64,000 bases of DNA from Halogranum gelatinilyticum (GTDB lineage Archaea; Halobacteriota; Halobacteria; Halobacteriales; Haloferacaceae). The notes below the pieces were generated by a model that saw nothing but the letters and a program-made list of their open reading frames with translations, was not told the DNA's origin and did not search any database. The stretch's first letter is position 1. Every line of letters begins with the position of its first letter. The stretch covers positions 32,411 to 96,410 of the forward strand of contig NZ_FNHL01000009.1 in NCBI RefSeq assembly GCF_900103715.1. Direction: 5' to 3'. Position numbers and translations under genes: made by a program. Shown here piece by piece: positions 8,571-16,549 of the stretch.

Positions 8571-8760
8571 GAAAACAGGGGGTCGAGTCGCCAAGTAGTC
8601 GTCACCGCTGTGTGGATAGACTCGGGTGACGGAACCGTCGGGGCGACGCGACCGGAGGGCAGCTTAGTCGAGCGTCATTCAGCTTCGGGTGAGACGTGAG
8701 GCGGGCAGGAGAAGAGTGCTGGGGTGGTGTGTAAACGAGTGTCGTGACGCCAGTGGCCGT

Positions 8761-8798
8761 GAGTCGGCGGCTGCGAGTCGGCGGCTGCGAGTCGGCGG
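8761..8798. repeat. 14-nt tandem repeat, 2.7 copies
   Basis: The unit GAGTCGGCGGCTGC is present twice in full and then for 10 nt, ending directly at the stop codon (8799-8801) of the GMC oxidoreductase gene. It therefore forms the first bases of that gene's 3' untranslated region. It may be a simple slippage product. Confidence 0.7.
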
Positions 8799-10394
8799 TT
8801 ACAGCACCGCGTCCAGCGCGTCGGCCGCCCGCAACGACAGTGCCGCGATTGTCAGTGTCGGATTCATCGCGCCACCGGTCGGGAAGACGCTCGACCCGAC
8901 GAGCCACAGGTTCGAGAGGTCGTGCGTCCGGCAGTCGGCGTCGACGACGCTCTCGCTCGGGTTCTCGCCCATCCGTGTCGTCCCCATGTGGTGGTACGCC
9001 GGCCCGGTGGTGTCGGGGCCGACCGACCACTCGATGTCGACGCCGAGTTCCTCCAAGACGGCGCGCTGAACCTCGTTTGCCCGTTCGAGCGCGGCTTTCG
9101 TGTCGTCGTCGACGCCCCAGTGGACCTCCGGCACGGGGTTGCCGTGGTCGTCCGTCTGCGAGTCGTCGAGAGTGACGTAGTTCTCTTCTTGGGGTAACTG
9201 CTCGACGAGCGCGCCCATCGCGATGTGGCTGCCGTAGGAGTCCTGCAACTGGCCCAGAAGTTCGTCGCCCCACGTCTCGCCGTTCAGCGCCTCGATGACG
9301 GGCGACGGCCCAGCGTAGTTGAGGAACTCCAGTTTGAGCCCGTTGACTGGGTCGGTATCGTCGTAGAACTGGTGGCACTCGCTGGTGTTGAAGCCGACGT
9401 GGTTCTGTCGCGTGGGCCGGTCGAGTCGGCCGCCCATCCCGGCGAAGAGATGGTCCATGAAGTAGCGGCCGAGGGTTTCCGAGGAGTTGGCAAGCCCGTC
9501 GGGATACTGCGGCGACTCCGAGAGCAGGAGCAGTCGCGGCGTCTCCACCCCGCCGGCGGCGACGACGAACTGGTCGGCCGTCTGTCGGTGCTCGGTTCCG
9601 TCGGGAGTCACGTAGACCGCGGCCGTAACCGACTCACCCGCATCGTCGTGTTCGAGTCGCTGGACGGGCACGCGGTCGACGACCGTCGCGCCCGCCGCCT
9701 CAGCCTTGTCGACGTGGCCCTCGGCGGTGTACTTCGCGCCGGAGGGACACACCGGTTTGCACGTGCCGTAGCCGACGCAGGGCGAGCGGCCGTCGTAGCC
9801 TTCGGAGTTCCGTGCGTTCGGCACCGAGTGCATATCGAGTTCGAGCGTCTCGCAGGCCTCGGCGAACAGGCTGTCCGAGTGCGACGGCGGGAAGGCGGTC
9901 ATCGGATACGGCTCCTCCCGCGGCGGCGCGTAGGGGTTGTCGTCGGCACCGGCGACGCCGAGTTCCCGCTCGGCGGCGGCGTAGTAGGGTCGGAGGTCGT
10001 CGTAGTCGAGGGGCCAGTCGGTGCCGACGCCGTGGCGGGAGTTCATCTCGAAATCCCGCTCGTGCAGCCGCATCACCATCCCCTGCCAGTGGAGCGTCGA
10101 CCCGCCGACGCCCTTCACCCGCGAGGCGTTCAGCGGGTAGTAGCTGTCGCCCGAGGACGTGTAGGCGTCGCGCTCGCCGCCCATCTCCCAGATGTTACCC
10201 TGGCCGGGACGGATATGTGCCTCCTGCTGTTCGAGCCGTTCGTCCATTTCGAAGCGGCGACCGGCTTCGAGTATCACGACCTCGTGTCCGGCCTCGGCGA
10301 GTCGGTGCGCGAGCATCGAGCCGGCTGGCCCGCTGCCGACGACGCAGAGGTCCGCGCCGTCGATGGGCGTCCGGTCGGCGTGGCCGTCAGCCAT
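8799..10394 (-). CDS. GMC-family FAD oxidoreductase (gluconate dehydrogenase large-subunit type)
   Basis: A 531-residue flavoprotein oxidising an alcohol or sugar. The N-terminal FAD-binding fold is CVVGSGPAGSMLAHRLAEAG with ILEAG about 20 residues later, then GVGGSTLHWQGM, and the C-terminal GMC region has YHHMGTTRMG and VVGSSVFPTGGAMNPTLT. The partner gene directly upstream encodes a Tat-exported subunit of the gluconate 2-dehydrogenase subunit 3 type, so the pair probably acts at the outer face of the membrane, with the large subunit co-exported. The start at 10394 follows a GGGGAGG ribosome-binding-like sequence and overlaps the upstream stop by 8 nt. The substrate is unknown. Confidence 0.88.
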   Translation of the reverse strand: MADGHADRTPIDGADLCVVGSGPAGSMLAHRLAEAGHEVVILEAGRRFEMDERLEQQEAHIRPGQGNIWEMGGERDAYTSSGDSYYPLNASRVKGVGGSTLHWQGMVMRLHERDFEMNSRHGVGTDWPLDYDDLRPYYAAAERELGVAGADDNPYAPPREEPYPMTAFPPSHSDSLFAEACETLELDMHSVPNARNSEGYDGRSPCVGYGTCKPVCPSGAKYTAEGHVDKAEAAGATVVDRVPVQRLEHDDAGESVTAAVYVTPDGTEHRQTADQFVVAAGGVETPRLLLLSESPQYPDGLANSSETLGRYFMDHLFAGMGGRLDRPTRQNHVGFNTSECHQFYDDTDPVNGLKLEFLNYAGPSPVIEALNGETWGDELLGQLQDSYGSHIAMGALVEQLPQEENYVTLDDSQTDDHGNPVPEVHWGVDDDTKAALERANEVQRAVLEELGVDIEWSVGPDTTGPAYHHMGTTRMGENPSESVVDADCRTHDLSNLWLVGSSVFPTGGAMNPTLTIAALSLRAADALDAVL

Positions 10395-10956
10395 CGTCGC
10401 CTCCCCGTCCATCCACCGACGCCTGCTGGTAGCTCTGGGTCCCGCCGGGATGTCCAATCGGATTCTCGATACCGACGAGCTCTCCGCCGACGGGTGAGGA
10501 GTAGAACGCGAAGAGCAGGTCGTTGACGACGAAGTAGCGGACCCGATTCGAAATCGGTCCCTCGGGGTCCGGGTCGGCCGTCTCGACGCCGAGGTCCCGC
10601 AGCAGTCGGTCGCGGACGGCCGGATCGAGGGCTGCGAAGGCGTCACCCTGCCAGTCGCGCGCCAGGTCGTCGAGGTCAGTCGCGGCAGCGACGAGACCCG
10701 CGCGGTAGTCCTCGCGACCCTCGATACGGCCGAGGACGTAGGTCTCGACGAACTCGGCGTGGCCGTCGACCTCGGTGGGGAAGAGGACCTCGGCCGCGGC
10801 CGTGAGCGTGTCGAGCACTGCCGCGGGGGGCGTCTCCTCGGGCGTCGGCTGGGTGCTCTCGTCACCGTCGCCGACGAGCGACGCGCCGCCGACGGCGACA
10901 CCGACGCCGCTGGCGGCTGCGAGTGCCACCAGCGCGTCACGGCGTGTCAGCTCCAT
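10387..10956 (-). CDS. gluconate 2-dehydrogenase subunit 3-type protein, Tat-exported
   Basis: A 189-residue small subunit of a membrane-associated flavin dehydrogenase. The N-terminus is a Tat signal: TRRDALVALAAASG with a hydrophobic stretch to about residue 28. The middle carries the family's helical pattern (DTLTAAAEVLFP, FVETYVLGRIEGRE). It precedes and overlaps the GMC large-subunit gene, which supports a heterodimer exported together. A TATA-like element (10978-10988) overlapped by a palindrome lies just upstream. Confidence 0.85.
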   Translation of the reverse strand: MELTRRDALVALAAASGVGVAVGGASLVGDGDESTQPTPEETPPAAVLDTLTAAAEVLFPTEVDGHAEFVETYVLGRIEGREDYRAGLVAAATDLDDLARDWQGDAFAALDPAVRDRLLRDLGVETADPDPEGPISNRVRYFVVNDLLFAFYSSPVGGELVGIENPIGHPGGTQSYQQASVDGRGGDDG

Positions 10957-10967
10957 CTGAACACGGA

Positions 10968-10981
10968 TTAGGTAGACCTAA
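10968..10981. promoter_or_regulatory. DtxR-like palindrome TTAGGTAGACCTAA
   Basis: Perfect 6-bp arms TTAGGT and ACCTAA around AG, located between the start codon (10956) and the TATA-like element of the dehydrogenase operon, and touching the latter. The sequence closely resembles the core of DtxR/IdeR-type metal-regulator boxes, a family used by haloarchaea for iron-dependent repression. The position fits repression. The regulator is inferred from the site only. Confidence 0.55.
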
Positions 10982-11057
10982 ACTTAAGCCCTGCCGTTCG
11001 GCGTGGCTGTGGGCAGGATGGGATGCTGAACGAGAACGGATGGGTCGCCGACGCGGC

Positions 11058-11789
11058 TCAGGGGATGCGGACGTCGTGTTCCAGCGTGCCGACGCCTTCG
11101 ACGATGACCTCGACGGTGTCGCCGTCTTCGAGCGGGCCGACGCCCGCGGGCGTGCCCGTCGAGATGACGTCACCGGGTTCCAGCGTCAGGTAGGTCGTGA
11201 TCTCCTCGATGAGCGTCGGGACGTCGAAGAACAGCTGGTCGCGGCTGCCTTCCTGTCGGAGGTCGCCGTTGACACGGAGTTCGACGGCGGCATCGTCCGG
11301 GACGTGCTCGGGGTCGGCCAGGACCGGACCCATGGGAGCCGAGCCGTCGAAGGCCTTGCCGCGGACCCAGTTCTGCTCTTTGTTCTGGTCGTCGCGGTTC
11401 GAGAGGTCGTTGAGGCAGGTGAAGCCGGCGACGACGTCCATCGCGTCTTCGGCGTCGACGTGGCGACACTGCTCGCCGATGACGACTGCCAACTCGGCCT
11501 CGTGGTCGATACGCTCCTTGTCGGCCGGAAGCGTGACGGTGTCGCCGTGGCCCGCGAGCGTGTTCGGCGGCTTGAGGAAGAGCAGCGGCCGGTTGGGCAT
11601 ATCGTTGTCCATCTCGGCGGCGTGTTCGGCGTAGTTGCGGCCGATACAGACGATTTTGGACGGCTCACACGGCGGGAGGATGTCGACCTCGTCGTGGTCG
11701 TACCGCTCGCCGCCGAAGGTGATCGCGTCCTCGTGCCACTCGCCCTGCCGGACTGCGCCAGCCGGGTCGCGGAATCGAACGTGGTGCAT
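11058..11789 (-). CDS. fumarylacetoacetate hydrolase (FAH) family protein
   Basis: A 243-residue enzyme of the FAH superfamily, which cleaves C-C bonds in, or decarboxylates and isomerises, acylpyruvate-like intermediates of aromatic or sugar catabolism. The metal and substrate motifs are visible: VCIGRNYAEHAAE, FLKPPNTL, IDHEAELAVVIG (metal-binding Glu residues) and the C-terminal STGTPAGVGPLEDGDTV. The length is normal for the short bacterial/archaeal form. It has no operon partner, so the pathway cannot be read from context. Confidence 0.92.
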   Translation of the reverse strand: MHHVRFRDPAGAVRQGEWHEDAITFGGERYDHDEVDILPPCEPSKIVCIGRNYAEHAAEMDNDMPNRPLLFLKPPNTLAGHGDTVTLPADKERIDHEAELAVVIGEQCRHVDAEDAMDVVAGFTCLNDLSNRDDQNKEQNWVRGKAFDGSAPMGPVLADPEHVPDDAAVELRVNGDLRQEGSRDQLFFDVPTLIEEITTYLTLEPGDVISTGTPAGVGPLEDGDTVEVIVEGVGTLEHDVRIP

Positions 11790-11924
11790 ACGTGAGCCTC
11801 CTTGGCACGGCGTTTAGTCCTTTGTGAAACGGCGAGGTGCTGTGGCCGGGGGAGCGACGCGGTATCTGACGTTTTCCTGCTCGCCATCATTTATCATCGT
11901 TCCGTGAGTACGTCCGGACGCACT

Positions 11925-12650
11925 ATGGAACTCACCTGGCACGGTCACTCCACCTGGTACGTCACCGTCGGCGAGACGTCGCTGCTCATCGACCCGTTCT
12001 TCGACAACCCGCACACGTCGCTGGACGTCGAGGAGATCGACGAGCCGGACTACGTGCTCCTGACACACGGCCACGCCGACCACGTCGCGCACGCCCACAA
12101 GTTCAACGACGCGACGCTCGTGGCGACACCGGAACTCGTCGAGTACGCCAAGGAGAACTGGGGCTTCGAGGACGCCGTCGGCGGCATGGGGATGAACCTC
12201 GGCGGCACCGTCGAATGTGGCGACGCCTACGTCACGATGCACCGCGCCGACCACTCCAACGGCATCGAGACGGGCTACGGCACGAGTGCCGGGATGCCCG
12301 CCGGCTACGTCATCAGCGACACGGTCCCGACGCAGGCCGCAGACGACGAGTCGACGACCTTCTACCACGCCGGCGACACCGGTCTCATGACCGAGATGCG
12401 TGAGGTCATCGGCCCGTATCTGGAGCCTGACGCCGCCGCGCTGCCCGTCGGTGACCACTTCACGATGGGTCCGTGGCAGGCCGCCATCGCCGCCGACTGG
12501 CTCGGCGTCGACCACGTCTTCCCGATGCACTACGACACCTTCCCGCCCATCGAGATCGACATGGAGGACTTCGAGCGCGAACTCGACGCGACGGGTGCGG
12601 CCGCCGAACTCCACGCACTCGACGGCGACGAGACGTTCACGCTGGAGTAG
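11925..12650 (+). CDS. UPF0173 metal-dependent hydrolase (metallo-beta-lactamase fold)
   Basis: A 241-residue metallo-beta-lactamase-fold hydrolase of the UPF0173 family. The metal ligands are in the N-terminal HGHSTW and the [12 protein letters not shown] motif (H-x-H-x-D-H), with later ligands in FYHAGDTGL and [10 protein letters not shown]. The physiological substrate of this family is not known. The ATG at 11925 gives the family start [10 protein letters not shown]; an in-frame extension to 11802 is rejected because its residues are unlike the family. A TATA-like ATTTATCA lies about 33 nt upstream. Confidence 0.92.
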   Translation: MELTWHGHSTWYVTVGETSLLIDPFFDNPHTSLDVEEIDEPDYVLLTHGHADHVAHAHKFNDATLVATPELVEYAKENWGFEDAVGGMGMNLGGTVECGDAYVTMHRADHSNGIETGYGTSAGMPAGYVISDTVPTQAADDESTTFYHAGDTGLMTEMREVIGPYLEPDAAALPVGDHFTMGPWQAAIAADWLGVDHVFPMHYDTFPPIEIDMEDFERELDATGAAAELHALDGDETFTLE

Positions 12651-12769
12651 TCGCGCCGACCGGGCCGCTTTTTTCGACGCTCGCGTCCGCGGTGGCCGCC
12701 GCAGTGGCCGACGCAGTGAGCACCGATTGGGTTAGCTTTAGGATGGTTGCATCCCACCGTTCGAGTGCA

Positions 12770-13168
12770 ATGAGCGACATCGAGACCACCACCGTCAGTG
12801 AGGAAGGATATGCGTGTACGAGTCAGGTCGGCGACTTCGATATGGCCATCGACGCCACGGACGAGACCGGCCCGAACCCGAACGCCGCGCTCGTCGCGAC
12901 CTATGCGTCCTGTTTCCTGCCCGCCTTCCGCGTCGGCGGCCAGCAGCGTGGCGAGGACGACCTCGGAAAGCTCCAGATCGACGCGAGTGCCGACCTCGAC
13001 GACGACGACGACCTCGAGGCCATCCGCTTCGACATCTACGTCGAGGCCGACCTCTCGGACGACGAACTCGGCGAGATCGTCACCCGCGCCGAGGACATCT
13101 GCCACGTCCACAGCGCGCTCCGCGACGGTCTCCACGCCGACATCACCGTCCACGGCGGCGCGTTCTAA
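12770..13168 (+). CDS. OsmC family protein
   Basis: A 132-residue protein of the OsmC/Ohr fold, thiol-dependent peroxidases acting on organic hydroperoxides. The characteristic TYASCFLPAFRVGG carries one cysteine, and a second candidate redox cysteine is in AEDICHVHSALRDGL. The pattern and spacing fit an OsmC-like member. The start at 12770 (MSDIETTT) follows a stretch containing CTTTAGG about 35 nt upstream. The product is shorter than classical OsmC, but complete. Confidence 0.88.
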   Translation: MSDIETTTVSEEGYACTSQVGDFDMAIDATDETGPNPNAALVATYASCFLPAFRVGGQQRGEDDLGKLQIDASADLDDDDDLEAIRFDIYVEADLSDDELGEIVTRAEDICHVHSALRDGLHADITVHGGAF

Positions 13169-13358
13169 GCGTTCCCAACCGACTCCCGTTTTTTGACACT
13201 CCGCTCCGCAGTGGCGACGCCGGACGCCGCTCACCGGCCGTGCCGGGCTTTAGCGGCTGTCGACCACGGATGGTCCGAAACGCCCCTTATACACCTATTG
13301 TTGACTATATTCATCTATGCATGAGGTTATATGTGGTCCGCGACACTGACTCGGTATC

Positions 13359-13538
13359 ATGAGTTTCAAACTGAGCTGTCTCTGTGACTGCGGGTTCGTC
13401 GCACGCGGTGCCGATCGGGTCGAGGTTGGGGCGGCGGTGCGGACGCATCTCGACGAGGAACACCAACTGCCCGCGGACCCCTCCGAACTGGCTGCCTGTG
13501 CACTACCGGCGTACGCTGCACATCCCACGCAGACCTGA
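13359..13538 (+). CDS. DUF1059-like small Cys-rich protein
   Basis: A 59-residue protein beginning MSFKLSCLCDCGFVARGADR and continuing with a Val/His/Glu-rich helix (RTHLDEEHQL). The arrangement (Cys-x-Cys-x-Cys-Gly, a G-x-D-x-V-E turn, then a helix with H-L-x-E-E-H) is that of the DUF1059 predicted metal-binding proteins. The start is supported by a TATA-like TTATAT about 29 nt upstream (13327-13332) in an A+T-rich leader. Function unknown; it stands alone. Confidence 0.7.
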   Translation: MSFKLSCLCDCGFVARGADRVEVGAAVRTHLDEEHQLPADPSELAACALPAYAAHPTQT

Positions 13539-13695
13539 CCGAGCTTCGGAGCAACGGCATCGGTGCCGACCGACACGGCCGAACGGCAGAACAGTCTCGC
13601 CGCCGACAGCGACGCCTCAAGACCATAACCGCGTCCCGACCGTCGCACCGCTCGGCGGTCGGTCCTAGAAAAAAGCAGTCCGCGTTTCTCCGTGA

Positions 13696-13824
13696 CTACC
13701 GCCGGTAGCTTCGGTATGTCATGGCCTGTCCGTCGACGATGACGACCTCTCGCTCCTCCGGGTCGTGCGTTGGTTTGGCGGCCAGTTCATCACGGAAGCG
13801 GTACGGCGTGTCACGGTCTTCCAT
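13696..13824 (-). CDS. 42-residue hypothetical protein
   Basis: A short frame encoding a charged 42-residue protein starting MEDRDTPYRFRDELAAKPT and ending in an Arg/Tyr-rich strand (VIVDGQAMTYRSYRR). I do not recognise a family. The case for a real gene is the promoter: an A+T-rich TTTATTATA (13845-13853, minus strand) sits about 25 nt before the ATG, as in leaderless haloarchaeal genes. Confidence 0.5.
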   Translation of the reverse strand: MEDRDTPYRFRDELAAKPTHDPEEREVVIVDGQAMTYRSYRR

Positions 13825-13844
13825 ACCACACCTCGGGAAGGCGA

Positions 13845-13853
13845 TATAATAAA
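13845..13853 (-). promoter_or_regulatory. TATA element of the 42-residue gene
   Basis: TTTATTATA on the minus strand in an otherwise G+C-rich region, spaced about 25 nt from the ATG at 13824. It is the main support for that short gene. Confidence 0.6.
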
Positions 13854-13986
13854 CACTCCGTCAGACAGCTAACAATCTGTTGACAGTCTCGGGTGTGGCC
13901 GACAGACGGAGCTTCTGACCGGATTGGCGGCCGTGCGGGAGGGCGAGGGCCTCGGGTCGACAGCGTCGGTCCGCGGTGTGCGGCGT

Positions 13987-14817
13987 CTATCGTCGTGGAC
14001 CGTCGTAGCGGCCCATGCCCGCGTGGAGTTGGCCGTCGAGGACGGTCCACCCCTGTCGGTCCGCGGTGAAGGTCGTCGCCGTCGTGCTCGATTCGAAAGC
14101 GTTGAAACTGTTCGAGAGGCCGAACCCCCACTCGTTCCAGCCCTCGAACCGGACCTCACCGAGCGTGACCGTCGCCGGCGTCTCGCTCTCGTACGTCACC
14201 GACGCCACGCTGGAGAACGACATACAGACGTCCGTCGCCGTCCACGGGTCGCGGCAGTCGACCGACGTCACGTTGTCGACCGGTGCGAGGAACGACCCGT
14301 TGCCGATGGGATACCGAGTCTCGATGTCGTGGTCGACGGTCACCTGCCAGCCGACCGAGTAGCTCGTCGGTTCCGGGACGAGCCGCCGGTTCGTCATGTT
14401 CTCCGGCACCTCGTCAGCGTCGATGATCCGTCGGTCGATGACCGACCCGTTGGAGGCGTAGGTCCAGAGAGTGTAGCGGTCTTCGCCAACCAACCGGTCG
14501 GTGTGCAAGCGCAGCATCGGGCCGTGCGGCGTCTCGACGACTGCCGTATCCCAGTCGGTGATCCGGTTCCCCGCGTCGTCGTAGAGCCACAGCTCCGAGA
14601 GGGGGTCCGCTCCGACGTCGTCGCCGACGGGGAACGGGAGCAGTACCGTCGCGTTCTCGACGGTGCTGTTCGTGCTGACTGTCGTCGTATACGAGTAGGT
14701 GGTGTAGTGGCTGTACATGAACCCCGGCGGGGCGACCACGAGCATGAACAGGGTGAGCGGCGTGAGGACGACGACTGCGGCGACCGCGACGACGAGAAGC
14801 CGCTTCGAGGAGACCAT
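13987..14817 (-). CDS. membrane-anchored extracytoplasmic protein of unknown function
   Basis: A 276-residue protein with an N-terminal membrane anchor (LLVVAVAAVVVLTPLTLFML, about residues 7-28) and a large outer domain rich in Thr, Asn-x-Ser/Thr sequons and aromatic residues, consistent with an N-glycosylated surface protein. Two cysteines (DCRDPWTATDVC) might form a disulfide. I do not recognise a family. The start MVSSKRLL at 14817 is preferred to the extension to 14859 because it places Lys/Arg directly before the membrane helix. Its neighbours give no functional clue. Confidence 0.8.
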   Translation of the reverse strand: MVSSKRLLVVAVAAVVVLTPLTLFMLVVAPPGFMYSHYTTYSYTTTVSTNSTVENATVLLPFPVGDDVGADPLSELWLYDDAGNRITDWDTAVVETPHGPMLRLHTDRLVGEDRYTLWTYASNGSVIDRRIIDADEVPENMTNRRLVPEPTSYSVGWQVTVDHDIETRYPIGNGSFLAPVDNVTSVDCRDPWTATDVCMSFSSVASVTYESETPATVTLGEVRFEGWNEWGFGLSNSFNAFESSTTATTFTADRQGWTVLDGQLHAGMGRYDGPRR

Positions 14818-14928
14818 ACCGTCTAGACGCTCTTCTCGGAGAAATACTCCGCATATCACGGGATACCACGCCGCCTGCTGGCGTCCGTCGGAGCGTGACC
14901 GACGGCCGCCCGGACGATATTTCGTCGC

Positions 14929-15522
14929 TCAGTCGTCGGCCGCGGCGACCTCGCCGTGGTGGATGTCGGTCCCGAGCAGGTCGAGGAAGCCCGCGATCCA
15001 CTCGGGGTGGTCGGGCCACGCCTGGCCCGTGACGAGGTTTCTGTCCGTCACGACGCCGTCGACCCACGAACAGCCCGCGGCGGTGACCTCGGCCTGGACC
15101 GCGGGATACGCCGTCAGCTCGTAGCCGTCGAGGACGCCCGCGGCGGCGAGAATCTGCGGCCCGTGACAGATGGACGCGACGGGCTTCTCCGCGTCGAAGA
15201 AGTGTCGGACCATGTCGAGCACCTCGTCGTAGGTGCGGAGATACTCCGGGGCGCGGCCGCCGGGGACGACGAGCGCGTCGTAGTCGGCGGGGTCGACCTC
15301 GGCGAACGTCGCGTTCAACTCGAAGTCGTGACCGCGCGTTTCGAGGTAGGTCTGGTCGCCGCGGAAGTCGTGGACGGCGGTCTTTACTTTGTCTCCGGCC
15401 GCGCGCTCGGGACAGACGGCGTGGACCTCGTGGCCGACGGCCTGGAGTGCTTGGAAGGGAACCATAATCTCGTAGTCCTCGCCGAAGTCGCCGACGAGCA
15501 TGAGGATCTTCTTGCCTGGCAT
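14929..15522 (-). CDS. DJ-1/PfpI family protein
   Basis: A 197-residue protein of the DJ-1/PfpI superfamily (proteases, glyoxalase III/deglycase-like and amidotransferase-like members). The nucleophile elbow is [16 protein letters not shown], where Cys is followed by the His that forms the dyad, and the acidic partner region is [16 protein letters not shown]. The start [18 protein letters not shown] gives the family N-terminus; a second in-frame ATG at 15540 is six residues upstream. Both are possible. Haloarchaea commonly carry several such proteins as stress genes. Confidence 0.92.
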   Translation of the reverse strand: MPGKKILMLVGDFGEDYEIMVPFQALQAVGHEVHAVCPERAAGDKVKTAVHDFRGDQTYLETRGHDFELNATFAEVDPADYDALVVPGGRAPEYLRTYDEVLDMVRHFFDAEKPVASICHGPQILAAAGVLDGYELTAYPAVQAEVTAAGCSWVDGVVTDRNLVTGQAWPDHPEWIAGFLDLLGTDIHHGEVAAADD

Positions 15523-15632
15523 AGCGACTAGATATCTCATTCAGAAACGATAATGGTTTCTCAGGTCGCGGCCGTTCGGTCGCTGGTGAACCAATCAATC
15601 GTCGCCGACCGCGTCCGTCGCGAGCGACCCGC

Positions 15633-16421
15633 TCAGTCGTCGCCGTCCAGCACGCGGTCGATGGCGGCGATGGAGTCCAACACGTAGTCCGGCTCGATAG
15701 CCGAGTTCGCCAGCGCGGCCTCGTCGGTGACGCCGGTCCGGACGAGCACCGTCGTCATCCCCGCGCTGGCACCGAGCGCGATGTCGGTGTCGAGACGGTC
15801 GCCGACGACGAGGCAGTCCGCGGGGTCGACGCCGAGGAAATCCAAGGCTAGCTCGCGGGCGTACTCGTCGGGCTTGCCGAGCACGCGGTCGGGGTCGCGG
15901 CCGACGACGCCCGCGACGGCGCGGATGATGGCCCCCGACCCCGGAATCAGTCCCTGGTCGGTCGGGATGGTCACGTCGGGGTCGGTGCCGAGAAACGTCA
16001 CCCCGCCGTCGAGCGCGCGGTGTGCCCGCGTCAGCTGGTCGTAGTGGAAGTCCCGGTCGATGGAGACGACGACCGCCTCGGCGGCGTCGGGGTCGTCGAC
16101 GACAGACAGGTCGGCGTCGTCGAGCTGGGTGCGGAAGCCGGACTCGCCGACGAGAAAGAGGTCGTCGCGGGCGTGGAACTCGCGGAGATACTCGACCGTG
16201 ACGGTGCCGGAGGTCATCACCTCGTCGGCGTCGACCGCCAGCCCCGCCCGCTCGAAGCGGTCGACGTAGGCCGCCGGTGGCTTCGTCGGGTTGTTCGAGA
16301 GGAACAGTCGTCGAAGCCCCGCGTCGGCGAGGCTGTCGAGCGCGTCGGCCGCGCCCGGCAGCTGTGTGTCGCCGCGGACGACCGTGCCGTCGACGTCGAG
16401 GATGACACCGCGATAACTCAT
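15633..16421 (-). CDS. HAD-IIA family sugar/nucleotide phosphatase (NagD-like)
   Basis: A 262-residue HAD hydrolase of the IIA (NagD/phosphoglycolate phosphatase-like) type. Motif I is LDVDGTVVRG (nucleophile Asp), motif II is LFLSNNPTK, the cap is of the C2 kind, and the C-terminal motif IV region is CLVVGDRLDTDIALGASAG. It dephosphorylates small phosphomonoesters; the substrate is not predictable. The ATG at 16421 is preferred to the extension to 16481, which only adds a Pro-rich stretch. It is divergent from the arfA-like operon. Confidence 0.9.
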   Translation of the reverse strand: MSYRGVILDVDGTVVRGDTQLPGAADALDSLADAGLRRLFLSNNPTKPPAAYVDRFERAGLAVDADEVMTSGTVTVEYLREFHARDDLFLVGESGFRTQLDDADLSVVDDPDAAEAVVVSIDRDFHYDQLTRAHRALDGGVTFLGTDPDVTIPTDQGLIPGSGAIIRAVAGVVGRDPDRVLGKPDEYARELALDFLGVDPADCLVVGDRLDTDIALGASAGMTTVLVRTGVTDEAALANSAIEPDYVLDSIAAIDRVLDGDD

Positions 16422-16530
16422 TGGCGGCGGTAGGGCGGGGGACGGATTGAAGCTCCCGGTCGTGTCGGGGCCGTCGGCCACCGGTCGAGCGGCGTCTGGG
16501 ACTTCGGCGAACCAAAGAACGAATAGTACG

Positions 16531-16545
16531 CCCTCCTGAGGAGGG
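16531..16545. promoter_or_regulatory. perfect palindrome CCCTCC-TGA-GGAGGG at the arfA start
   Basis: The right arm contains a Shine-Dalgarno-like GGAGG, 5-6 nt before the GTG start at 16550. In an mRNA with a leader the hairpin would hide the ribosome-binding sequence. In a leaderless transcript (TATA-like GAATAGTA at about 16520-16527) it would instead be an operator between TATA and start. Both are inferences. Confidence 0.5.
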
Positions 16546-16549
16546 GGTA

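Larger units (their letters stand above)
8439..8798. other. 360-bp intergenic region without a supported gene
   Basis: No reading frame here looks coding on either strand. The region holds a 9-bp inverted repeat (8547-8570) and a 14-nt tandem repeat (8761-8798), both listed separately. It probably contains the hflX promoter and the end of the upstream oxidoreductase operon. Confidence 0.6.
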
